The notes under the pieces: generated by a model | Told to the model about the DNA's origin: nothing | Databases searched by the model: none | The model's input: only the letters and a program-made list of their open reading frames with translations | Translations under genes and position numbers: made by a program | Origin: Prevotellaceae bacterium | GTDB lineage: Bacteria > Bacteroidota > Bacteroidia > Bacteroidales > UBA932 | NCBI GenBank assembly: GCA_031289895.1 | Contig: JAITOP010000078.1 | Span: 1 to 9,696, forward strand | Length of the DNA: 9,696 bases | Reading direction: 5' to 3' | Shown: positions 1 through 6,435 of the stretch, piece by piece | Layout: the number at the start of each line of letters is the position of its first letter | Position numbering within the stretch: the first letter of the stretch is position 1

Positions 1-21
1 TTTTTTATATTTTAATTGTTA

Positions 22-91
22 AAAATAAAGTGATTAATTGTTGATTGTTAAAAAATAAAGTGATTAATTATTAAAAATAAAGTGATTAATT
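22..91. repeat. Three tandem copies of an 18-bp AT-rich unit
   Basis: AAAATAAAGTGATTAATT occurs exactly at 22-39, 52-69 and 74-91, with start-to-start distances of 30 and 22 bp and similar TTGTTA/TTATTA linkers. Exact copies with uneven spacing could be recent tandem duplication or repeated binding sites. Nothing visible decides between them. Confidence 0.85.
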
Positions 92-112
92 ATAATGCAA
101 AAAAGATATTTC

Positions 113-136
113 CGCTCTCGAAATGTTTTGAGAGCG
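113..136. repeat. Hairpin CGCTCTC/GAGAGCG
   Basis: The arms CGCTCTC (113-119) and GAGAGCG (130-136) pair perfectly and can extend inward through GAAA/TTTT with one G-T pair. There is no T-run immediately after it on either strand, so it is not a standard terminator. Its role is unknown. Confidence 0.6.
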
Positions 137-268
137 TACATTTTATGCCATTGCGTGCAATATGTAAGTGGTCTTTCATGGTTGTTATTTTTTATCTTTA
201 TCAACCGCAAATTTATAAAAACAATTCCGATATGAATAAATATCAATGGTTAATTTTTGTTAATAATC

Positions 269-302
269 TTTTTGTTGATTTTCAAACAATTATCAACAAA
301 AA
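269..302. repeat. Perfect 11-bp inverted repeat TTTTTGTTGAT
   Basis: TTTTTGTTGAT (269-279) and ATCAACAAAAA (292-302) are exact reverse complements separated by 12 bp. The layout puts T5 before and A5 after the stem, so it lacks a terminator tail. A dimeric regulator site for the gene to the left is possible but unproven. Confidence 0.65.
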
Positions 303-324
303 CAATATTTTAGTAATGTACTAT

Positions 325-361
325 AAAGAAAAATCGGCGACAAGTATAATGCCGCCGATTT
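325..361 (-). terminator. Intrinsic terminator of the galM-xylE transcript
   Basis: A perfect 9-bp stem, AAATCGGCG (331-339) with CGCCGATTT (353-361), encloses a 13-base loop. On the minus strand the stem runs directly into a U-rich tail (TTTTTCTTTA). It starts 18 bp after the xylE stop codon and so closes the gene cluster. In the plus direction only TTTAAT follows, so it works mainly for minus-strand transcripts. Confidence 0.85.
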
Positions 362-379
362 AATGCCAATTTTTAATCG

Positions 380-1777
380 TTATTTTTTTGACCAAAGTTT
401 ATTCATATCTTCCAATGTTTTTCCTTTGGTTTCGGGTACCCATTTCCATACAAAAATAAATGCAAGTACACACATTATTCCGTACAATCCGTAGGCTACC
501 ATTGGGCTAAACTTGTAAAGCGGTTGAAATGTTGACGATACAATAAAATTGAAAACCCATTGAAAGGCTACCGCTAAGGCTACCGCTCTGCCGCGAATAG
601 TGTTGGGGAAAATTTCGGAAATCAATACCCAACAAATAGGTCCCCACGACATCATAAAAAACGCTGCATACATTATTACCGATACCACCGGTACAATTCC
701 TTTTACACCGAAATTATCGCACAATGCTACCGCAAACGCACCGGCTGCCATACCAACAGAACCTATCATTAGCAATGGTTTGCGACCGAATTTATCGACC
801 GTAACAATGGCTATAACCGTAAATACAATATTCACAATGCCCATAATCACGGTTTGAGCCATACCGCCGCCTTCAACGCCTACGCTGTCGAAAATGCGCG
901 GTGCATAATACAATACAGCATTGATACCTATTGCCTGCTGAAATACCGACAAAAGAATGCCTATTACAATTACAGATATGCCGTATTTAAACAGTTTTTC
1001 GCTTTTTTCGCTTGCCGTTGCTTTAATATCAGCCAGTATTTCTTTGGCTTTATTTGCTCCGTTTATTTTGGTTAGAATTGACAGGGCTTTTTCGTGTTGG
1101 TTAATCAAAACCAAATAGCGTGGTGTTTTCGGAACAAAGAACAGCAAAATGCCAAAAACAGCCGCTACATACGCTTCAGAAACAAACATATATCGCCAGC
1201 CGGTTGCTATTGACCAATCGTCGGCAGGTTTATGCTCACCCAATATCAGGAAATTTACAAAATAAACCACCAGCATACCAAAAATTATTGCAAACTGATT
1301 GCACGAAACCAATGTTCCGCGTATCTTTGACGGAGCAATTTCGGCAATATACATAGGCACAATAGCCGATGCAAGTCCCACGCCGATACCGCCTAAAACA
1401 CGATACAAATTGAAAGTGATTAAAAGACCGCTTGTAGGAAGTCCTTTTTCAAAAAACAAAAATTCGGGAAAATAAGAGCCTAATGCCGACAAGAAAAACA
1501 GCACAGAAGCAAACCGTAACGAATTGCGCCGCCCAAGTCGCTGTGCAAAAAATCCTGACAGTATTCCGCCTATCACACAGCCTATCAATGCACTTGACGA
1601 TGTTATACCGTGAAGAAGTTTATTATACTGAAAATCTGACGCGCCTGCAAAAAATCCTTCAAGCCCTTTTTCTGCGCCCGAAATTACTGCCGTATCGTAT
1701 CCGAAAAGCAATCCGCCAAGAGTTGCCACTAATGTAATACATAAAATGTATAACGAATTATATTCTTTCTTTTTCAT
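380..1777 (-). CDS. xylE: XylE-type D-xylose (sugar)/H+ symporter, MFS sugar porter
   Basis: A 465-residue inner-membrane protein predicted to import xylose, or a similar aldose, with a proton. It reads like E. coli XylE throughout. The first helix carries LGGLLFGYDTAVISG (residues 20-34) with the proton-linked Asp28. The loop 2-3 motif is LGRR (81-84), and PMYIAEIAP (141-149) and PETKGKTLE (448-456) are sugar-porter signatures. The sugar-contacting residues known from XylE are present: Gln161, Gln280/Gln281 and Asn286 in FQQAIGIN, Trp383 in SWGPICW, and Gln406. Length is close to the usual 450-490. The start lies 3 bp after the galM stop (TAA, TAG, then ATG), so translational coupling is likely. 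A terminator follows 18 bp after the stop. The position next to xylA/xylB supports xylose, but galactose, arabinose or glucose transport cannot be excluded from sequence alone. Confidence 0.93.
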   Translation of the reverse strand: MKKKEYNSLYILCITLVATLGGLLFGYDTAVISGAEKGLEGFFAGASDFQYNKLLHGITSSSALIGCVIGGILSGFFAQRLGRRNSLRFASVLFFLSALGSYFPEFLFFEKGLPTSGLLITFNLYRVLGGIGVGLASAIVPMYIAEIAPSKIRGTLVSCNQFAIIFGMLVVYFVNFLILGEHKPADDWSIATGWRYMFVSEAYVAAVFGILLFFVPKTPRYLVLINQHEKALSILTKINGANKAKEILADIKATASEKSEKLFKYGISVIVIGILLSVFQQAIGINAVLYYAPRIFDSVGVEGGGMAQTVIMGIVNIVFTVIAIVTVDKFGRKPLLMIGSVGMAAGAFAVALCDNFGVKGIVPVVSVIMYAAFFMMSWGPICWVLISEIFPNTIRGRAVALAVAFQWVFNFIVSSTFQPLYKFSPMVAYGLYGIMCVLAFIFVWKWVPETKGKTLEDMNKLWSKK

Positions 1778-1780
1778 CTA

Positions 1781-2854
1781 TTATTTTGTGCTAAATTTAT
1801 AAATACATGTATGTTGATATATTTCGCCCTCGTTCAAAACCGTAGTCGGAAAGTGAGGCTGATTGGGCGAATCGGGAAATTTTTGCGTTTCCAGAGCAAA
1901 GGATTCGCGCGGTTTATGCGATTTTCCATACTTACCTTCTACCGTTCCTGCAAAATAATTTCCACTGTAAAATTGTATTGCCGGTTGGTCGGTTAAAACT
2001 GTCATTACTCTGCCGTTTTCGGGTTCGTACACAATGGCTGCAACTTCTATTGAATCAGCGTTTTTATGGTCAATAACCCAATTATGGTCGTATCCGTTGC
2101 CATATTTCAGTTGCTCGTGGTCGCCGTTAATTCTTTCGCCGATAACGTGAGGTTCGCGAAAATCAAAGGGAGTATTTTCAACCGTCATTAAATATCCTGT
2201 AGGAATAAGCAATCCATTTACAGGCGTGATGTCGCTTGCATTAAGTGTAAGAATATGATTTTCAATACTTCCGTTGCCTTCGCCTTTAAGATTAAAATAA
2301 GAATGATGCGAAAGATTTATAACGGTAGTGCTGTCGGTAGTGGCGCGATAAGTGATTTTAAACTCATTATCAGCGGTTAGCGAATATGTCATTAAGATAC
2401 GCACGTTTCCGGGAAAACCCTCTTCGCCACTTTTTGAAAAATATGAAAATGTAATTTCATGTTCGTCAGCATTTTCAACATCCCACACTACGCTGTCGAA
2501 ACCTTTTAATCCTCCGTGTAACGTTTGCCCGCCGCTGTTTAACGGCAGCGTATAAGTGTTTCCGTTGAGAATAAATTTTCCGTTAGCAATACGATTGGCA
2601 TAACGTCCTACAACACAGCCCAAAAATCGTTCGCCTTTATTATTAATATACGATTCGATATCAGGATAGCCTAATACTATATCTTCATACGTTCCGTTTC
2701 GGTCGGGCGTCCACAACGATACCACACGTGCGCCGAAATTTGTTACCTGCATTGTGATATCGCCATTATGCAAAGTGTATAAGGCTACTTGCTTTTGGTC
2801 AACCGTTGCTGCAAAAGCAAGGTCGATGAGTAAAGGTAGTATTTGCATTATCAT
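1781..2854 (-). CDS. galM: Aldose 1-epimerase (mutarotase)
   Basis: Interconverts alpha and beta anomers of aldoses such as xylose, glucose or galactose. The 357 residues form the galactose mutarotase fold, with the family motifs in order: GRYANRIANG (83-92, Arg88), TLHGG (111-115, His113), LSHHSYFNL (181-189, catalytic acid His184), YDHNWV (255-260, Asp256) and ALETQKFPDSPN (320-331, catalytic base Glu322). The chosen ATG has a second ATG two codons later; no other ATG lies between it and an in-frame upstream TGA. The first 16 residues are hydrophobic and end in AFA-A, like the end of a signal peptide, but they lack the usual positive start, so cytoplasmic or periplasmic location is unclear. 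The gene lies 3 bp ahead of xylE, and its leader contains a 55-bp palindrome. Confidence 0.93.
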   Translation of the reverse strand: MIMQILPLLIDLAFAATVDQKQVALYTLHNGDITMQVTNFGARVVSLWTPDRNGTYEDIVLGYPDIESYINNKGERFLGCVVGRYANRIANGKFILNGNTYTLPLNSGGQTLHGGLKGFDSVVWDVENADEHEITFSYFSKSGEEGFPGNVRILMTYSLTADNEFKITYRATTDSTTVINLSHHSYFNLKGEGNGSIENHILTLNASDITPVNGLLIPTGYLMTVENTPFDFREPHVIGERINGDHEQLKYGNGYDHNWVIDHKNADSIEVAAIVYEPENGRVMTVLTDQPAIQFYSGNYFAGTVEGKYGKSHKPRESFALETQKFPDSPNQPHFPTTVLNEGEIYQHTCIYKFSTK

Positions 2855-2900
2855 GTTTTTAATTGTTTTTTTACGAGTATATTTTTTTCGATATTCAGGA

Positions 2901-2955
2901 GCTGTTCAAAAAATATCTTTTTGCGTTACCGCGATTTTTGATTTTTTTGAACAGC
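2901..2955. repeat. 55-bp palindrome in the galM leader
   Basis: Perfect 13-bp arms, GCTGTTCAAAAAA (2901-2913) and TTTTTTGAACAGC (2943-2955), enclose a small GCG-TTAC-CGC hairpin (2923-2932). It lies 46 bp upstream of the galM start, within the transcribed leader if galM is read from xylA or from a promoter in the spacer. It could be a small mobile palindrome, an mRNA structure or a regulator site. The rest of 2855-2997 is AT-rich and shows nothing else. Confidence 0.8.
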
Positions 2956-3216
2956 ATCGCTAAATCCGATACATTTATTCGTTGAAATACAAATTATTAA
3001 CAAAAAATAAATAATCTATAAAAGACTGTTTTCCTCAAAATTGCAAGCCGTTAAGTTTGCATCGTTAGGTAAAAAAATGAAACACTCTTTGTATTGCAAG
3101 CCGCAGGTTTGCAACCTCCGCGCTTTTGTTGGTTGCAGTCCTAACGGACTGCTATGTGAGCATTTATTTATCATTTCTACCTAACGATAATCCCTAACGG
3201 GATTGTTTTTTTCGCA

Positions 3217-3309
3217 ATTTTCAATTTTTTTTGCCCCTAAATCCCCTAAAGGGGACTTTCTCAACACTGCCAAATTTCCCCTTTAGGGGGCAGGGCATTT
3301 TCAATTTTT
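3217..3309. repeat. CCCCTAAAGGGG-type palindrome between 13-bp direct repeats
   Basis: CCCCTAAAGGGG (3243-3254) and CCCCTTTAGGGG (3278-3289) anchor a long imperfect inverted repeat (about 3233-3255 with 3276-3296). ATTTTCAATTTTT occurs exactly on both sides, at 3217-3229 and 3297-3309. Palindromes built on CCCCTAAAGGGG are common in Bacteroidetes genomes. The direct repeats could be a target duplication or part of the element. Confidence 0.7.
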
Positions 3310-3323
3310 CACCAATGAGATAG

Positions 3324-3516
3324 TAACAAAAAATAAATAATCTATAACAGATGGAATGAATCCGTTAGGATTCAAATGTTGGTAGAAAAAATGTCCACAC
3401 GGCAAATCCGACTCCGTACGGGGTCGAACAATGGGAGGATTTGTACATTTTTACCAACATACAATCTCTAACGGGATTTTTTTTGTAATCTGTTATAATT
3501 TGTTTATTTTTCATCA
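3324..3516. mobile_element. Structured repeat element B, nested in element A
   Basis: Its first 24 bases (3324-3347) are identical to those of element A, and its last 14 (TTTATTTTTCATCA, 3503-3516) equal the right end of A. TATAACAGAT (3343-3352) pairs exactly with 3488-3497. Internal hairpins are GAATCC-GTTA-GGATTC (3358-3373), GACTCC-GTAC-GGGGTC (3410-3425) inside CAAATCC/GGATTTG (3403-3409 and 3437-3443), and AATCTC-TAAC-GGGATT (3463-3478). The central stem ATGTTGGTA (3376-3384) pairs with 3452-3460. GATAGTAA (3319-3326) and TTACTATC (3518-3525) at its edges are also inverted, so the true ends may lie a few bases further out. No coding capacity. Confidence 0.75.
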
Positions 3517-3550
3517 CTTACTATCTTTTATAAATATTTATTTTTCATCA

Positions 3551-4864
3551 TTAAATATACATATTTACTATGGCTTCGTACAATTCCTGCTTACCGCTTG
3601 TTTGAGCCGGTTCGCCTTTTGCTTTGGCGTAGTTCACCAAATCTTCGAGCGATAATTTTCCTTCTTCAAATTCTTTTCCTTTGTTTGCATCAAACGAAGA
3701 ATATCTGTCGTTAAGCATTTTTTTGTATGGCGATTTTTCAAGAATATCAGCTGCATTTTCAAGTGCGCGTGCAAAAATATCCATACCTGCAATGTGAGCG
3801 ATGAAAATATCTTCCAAATCGGTAGAATTACGGCGGGTTTTAGCGTCAAAATTTGTTCCGCCCTGCAATCCGCCATGTTGTAAAATAACAAGCATCGCCT
3901 GAGTAAGTTCGTAAACATCAATAGGAAACTGGTCGGTATCCCAGCCATTTTGATAGTCGCCGCGATTAGCATCAATAGAGCCTAACATATCGGCATCGGC
4001 AGCGCATTGCAGTTCGTGTTCAAAAGTATGTCCGGCAAGAGTTGCGTGGTTTACTTCGATATTCACTTTAAAATCTTCATCCAAACCATATTCACGCAAA
4101 AATCCTATAACGGTTTCGGTGTCAGCATCGTATTGATGTTTTGTTGGTTCCATAGGTTTAGGTTCGATAAGAAAAACTCCTGTAAAACCTTTTGCGCGGG
4201 CATAGTCGCGGGCTTTTCCCAAGAAAGTTGCAAGATGTTCTTTTTCGCGTCTCATTTGAGTATTCAGCAGAGATGAATAGCCTTCTCTCCCACCCCAAAA
4301 TACATAGGCTAATCCGCCAAGTTCAATTGTGGCATCAATAGCATTTTTTATTTGTATTGCGGCGCGCGCTACTACATCAAAATCAGGATTTGTGGCTGCT
4401 CCGTTCATGTAACGTTTGTTTCCAAACACATTTGCAGTTCCCCACAATAATTTTATACCTGTTTCTGTTTGTTTTTGTTTGGCATAAGCTACGATTTCCT
4501 TAATATTGGCTTCGTATTCTTCAATAGATTTTCCTTCGTCAATTAAATCGGTATCGTGAAAACAATAGTATTCGATACCAACTTTTTGCATAAATTCAAA
4601 TCCTGCATCCAAGCGTTGTTTTGCAATTTCCAATGTCGATTCGCCTTGCGCCCATGGAAATGTTTTTGTTCCGGGTCCGAACTGGTCGCCACCTTCGGCA
4701 CAAAGTGTATGCCACCATGCCATAGAAAATTTAAACCATTCTTTCATTTTTCGTCCGTACACCACTTTTTCGGGGTTGTAATAACGAAATGCCAAAGGAT
4801 TTTTGCTGTCCTTTCCTTCAAATTTGATTTGTCCCACTGCGGGGAAGTAACTTTTTGTACTCAT
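3551..4864 (-). CDS. xylA: Xylose isomerase (class II)
   Basis: Cytoplasmic, metal-dependent enzyme that converts D-xylose to D-xylulose. The 437 residues match the length and motifs of class II enzymes: catalytic CFHDTD (101-106, His103 and Asp106), VFWGGREGY (188-196), the metal/substrate site FLIEPKP (231-237, Glu234 and Lys236), IEVNHA (269-274, Glu270 and His273), SIDANRGD (296-303, Asp298), WDTD (308-311, Asp309 and Asp311) and TNFDAK (337-342, Asp340). Every metal ligand expected from E. coli XylA is present. It follows xylB after 64 bp, presumably in one transcript. The stop codon (3551-3553) touches the outer edge of the repeat element that fills the next spacer, so the element ends where the gene ends without visibly truncating it. 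Confidence 0.99.
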   Translation of the reverse strand: MSTKSYFPAVGQIKFEGKDSKNPLAFRYYNPEKVVYGRKMKEWFKFSMAWWHTLCAEGGDQFGPGTKTFPWAQGESTLEIAKQRLDAGFEFMQKVGIEYYCFHDTDLIDEGKSIEEYEANIKEIVAYAKQKQTETGIKLLWGTANVFGNKRYMNGAATNPDFDVVARAAIQIKNAIDATIELGGLAYVFWGGREGYSSLLNTQMRREKEHLATFLGKARDYARAKGFTGVFLIEPKPMEPTKHQYDADTETVIGFLREYGLDEDFKVNIEVNHATLAGHTFEHELQCAADADMLGSIDANRGDYQNGWDTDQFPIDVYELTQAMLVILQHGGLQGGTNFDAKTRRNSTDLEDIFIAHIAGMDIFARALENAADILEKSPYKKMLNDRYSSFDANKGKEFEEGKLSLEDLVNYAKAKGEPAQTSGKQELYEAIVNMYI

Positions 4865-4928
4865 ATTCTTTTTTGTTTTAGCCCTCTAAATAAAGGCAAT
4901 TGTTAATAAATTTATTTTTAATTAATTT

Positions 4929-6404
4929 CTATTTTAATAATGATAACCATCGTTTGTATGCGTCTGCACTTTCTTTTTCCTGATTTATCTGAGGTGTTAC
5001 CACTATTACTTTTTTCAAAGTAACAAAGGCTTCGGTTTCGTCTTTGTAAATGCCTGCGCCTATTCCTGCTCCGCGTGCTGCGCCAATAGAACCGTCGGTA
5101 TTGTACAGTTCGATAGTTGCTCCTGTAATATTCGACAGTGTTTGACGAAATACGGGACTCAAAAATAAATTGGCATATCCTGCCCGAATTGTTTTTGTTT
5201 CTATACCAATTTGATTCATAATATCCATACCGTATTTAAATGAAAATGCAATACCTTCGTGCGCTGCCCGTATAAGATGCGCCTTGCCGTGACGAATAAA
5301 ATTGATACCATGTACCGAACAATTGGGTTCTTGATTACATAATACACGTTCTGCGCCATTGCCAAACGGAATTATACTGATGCCATCGCTACCGACAGGA
5401 ATTTCGGCTGCCAACTCGTTCATTTCGGCATATCCTATACCTTCGGGCGCAACGTTGTTTTTTATCCATGCGTTTAAAATTGCCGTGCCGTTGATACACA
5501 ATAATACGCCTACACGTGTTTTTTCAGCCGAATGATTTACGTGAGCAAATGAATTTACTCGCGATAATTTATCGTATTTAGCATCGCCATTAACACCATA
5601 AACTACACCTGATGTTCCTGCTGTTGCCGCCACTTCGCCCGGATTAAATACGTTGAGCGAAAGTGCATTGTTGGGCTGGTCGCCGGCGCGATATGTTACG
5701 GGCGTTCCTGTTTCCAATCCAAGTTCTTTTGCAACATATTCGGTTACACGTCCTTGTATTCCAAAAGTGGGTACGATTTCAGGAATAAGATTTGTGTTGA
5801 ATCCAAAATAATCGTAAAGAAATTTTGCAGGCGTATTTGTTGCAAAATCCCATGCTATGCCTTCGGATAATCCTGACGTTGTTGTGCGAATATCGCCTGT
5901 AAGACGCATAGCAATATAATCGCCCGGAAGCATATAATATCGTATTTGCGAATAATTTTCGGGTTCGTGTTCTTTTATCCATGCAAGTTTCGACAGGGTA
6001 AAATTTCCGGGTGAATTTAATAAATGCGCTAAACATTTTTCATTTCCTACATCGTTAAATGCTTTTTCGCCATAAGGAACGGCTCGGCTATCGCACCAAA
6101 TAACGGCATCGCGAATGGCTTTTTGCCGGTCGTCAACAACAACCAGTCCGTGCATCTGATAGGAAATTCCTATGGCTTTTATTTCTTCTGGAGAAACTTG
6201 CGCCTGTTCAATTACCGTTTTGGTAACTATCCGTAAATTTTGCCACCAGATTTCGGGGTCTTGCTCAGCCCATCCTATTTTTATTGATTTTATATCCATT
6301 TCCTTTTTAGGAAAAAAGGCGCTTGCTGCTGCCTCGCCTGTTTGGACGCTTACCAAACTTGCTTTTATCGAAGAACTTCCAATATCGTAACCAAGTAAAT
6401 ACAT
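4929..6404 (-). CDS. xylB: Xylulokinase, FGGY family
   Basis: Cytoplasmic kinase that makes xylulose 5-phosphate from xylulose and ATP. The 491 residues show the two-domain FGGY sugar-kinase layout: phosphate-binding loop GYDIGSSS (5-12, Asp7), the xylulokinase-type substrate motif ISYQMHGL (80-87), the catalytic Asp242 in RAGDQPNNAL, GTSG (263-266), the C-terminal signature with AAHEGIAFSF (380-389), and the glycine-rich GSIGAARGAGIGAG (438-451). Length is typical of the family. It begins 31 bp after exuT and is followed by xylA, the usual partner. MHG together with the xylA neighbour favours xylulose over glycerol or gluconate as substrate. Confidence 0.96.
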   Translation of the reverse strand: MYLLGYDIGSSSIKASLVSVQTGEAAASAFFPKKEMDIKSIKIGWAEQDPEIWWQNLRIVTKTVIEQAQVSPEEIKAIGISYQMHGLVVVDDRQKAIRDAVIWCDSRAVPYGEKAFNDVGNEKCLAHLLNSPGNFTLSKLAWIKEHEPENYSQIRYYMLPGDYIAMRLTGDIRTTTSGLSEGIAWDFATNTPAKFLYDYFGFNTNLIPEIVPTFGIQGRVTEYVAKELGLETGTPVTYRAGDQPNNALSLNVFNPGEVAATAGTSGVVYGVNGDAKYDKLSRVNSFAHVNHSAEKTRVGVLLCINGTAILNAWIKNNVAPEGIGYAEMNELAAEIPVGSDGISIIPFGNGAERVLCNQEPNCSVHGINFIRHGKAHLIRAAHEGIAFSFKYGMDIMNQIGIETKTIRAGYANLFLSPVFRQTLSNITGATIELYNTDGSIGAARGAGIGAGIYKDETEAFVTLKKVIVVTPQINQEKESADAYKRWLSLLK

Positions 6405-6435
6405 AAATGATATTTTTTAATATTAATAATTTAAT

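Larger units (their letters stand above)
1..324. other. AT-rich intergenic region without a gene
   Basis: This stretch beyond the terminator holds a short tandem repeat (22-91), a 7-bp-stem hairpin (113-136) and an 11-bp inverted repeat (269-302). Open frames on both strands cross these repeats and resemble nothing known. If the next gene to the left is on the minus strand, this is its promoter region. TAAATTTG on the minus strand at 208-215 fits the Bacteroidetes -7 consensus TAnnTTTG, but no convincing -33 TTTG is spaced correctly, so I do not call a promoter. Confidence 0.6.
2998..3550. mobile_element. Structured repeat element A, interrupted by two other palindromic elements
   Basis: The left end begins TAACAAAAAATAAATAA. 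The right end closes with TTTATTTTTCATCA at 3537-3550, a degenerate inverted copy, and TATAAAAGA (3017-3025) pairs exactly with TCTTTTATA (3524-3532). Inside are hairpins GCAAGCC-GTTA-AGTTTGC (3043-3060, closing pair mismatched), GCAAGCC-GCA-GGTTTGC (3096-3112), GCAGTCC-TAAC-GGACTGC (3135-3152) and AATCCC-TAAC-GGGATT (3189-3204). An 11-bp central stem joins 3061-3071 to 3178-3188. It matches element C block by block up to about 3210, then is broken by a CCCCTAAAGGGG palindrome and element B before its right arm resumes near 3521. There is no open reading frame, so it would be non-autonomous. The mobile nature is inferred from copy number and inverted ends. Confidence 0.75.

Noticed and set aside
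64..246. 60-codon minus-strand open frame
   Set aside because: Low-complexity product from AT-rich repeat DNA with no recognisable domain.
82..363. 93-codon plus-strand open frame
   Set aside because: It crosses the tandem repeat, the inverted repeat and the xylE terminator, and its product resembles no protein family.
3463..3478. Hairpin as the intrinsic terminator of xylA
   Set aside because: The T-run follows the hairpin on the plus strand only. In the direction of xylA transcription the hairpin is followed by GTATG.
2998..3550. CRISPR-like array because of repeated CCGTTAGG/CTAACGGG motifs
   Set aside because: The motifs are hairpin arms at irregular distances in inverted pairs, with no constant repeat-spacer period and no cas genes.
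3431..3655. Plus-strand frame across element B and the xylA end
   Set aside because: Made of repeat sequence and antisense xylA; no coding signal.
3634..3975. 113-codon minus-strand frame inside xylA
   Set aside because: Out-of-frame shadow of xylA, whose own frame is intact with all metal ligands.
4905..4916. AATAAATTTATT palindrome in the xylB-xylA spacer
   Set aside because: A 12-bp A/T-only palindrome is expected by chance in this composition.
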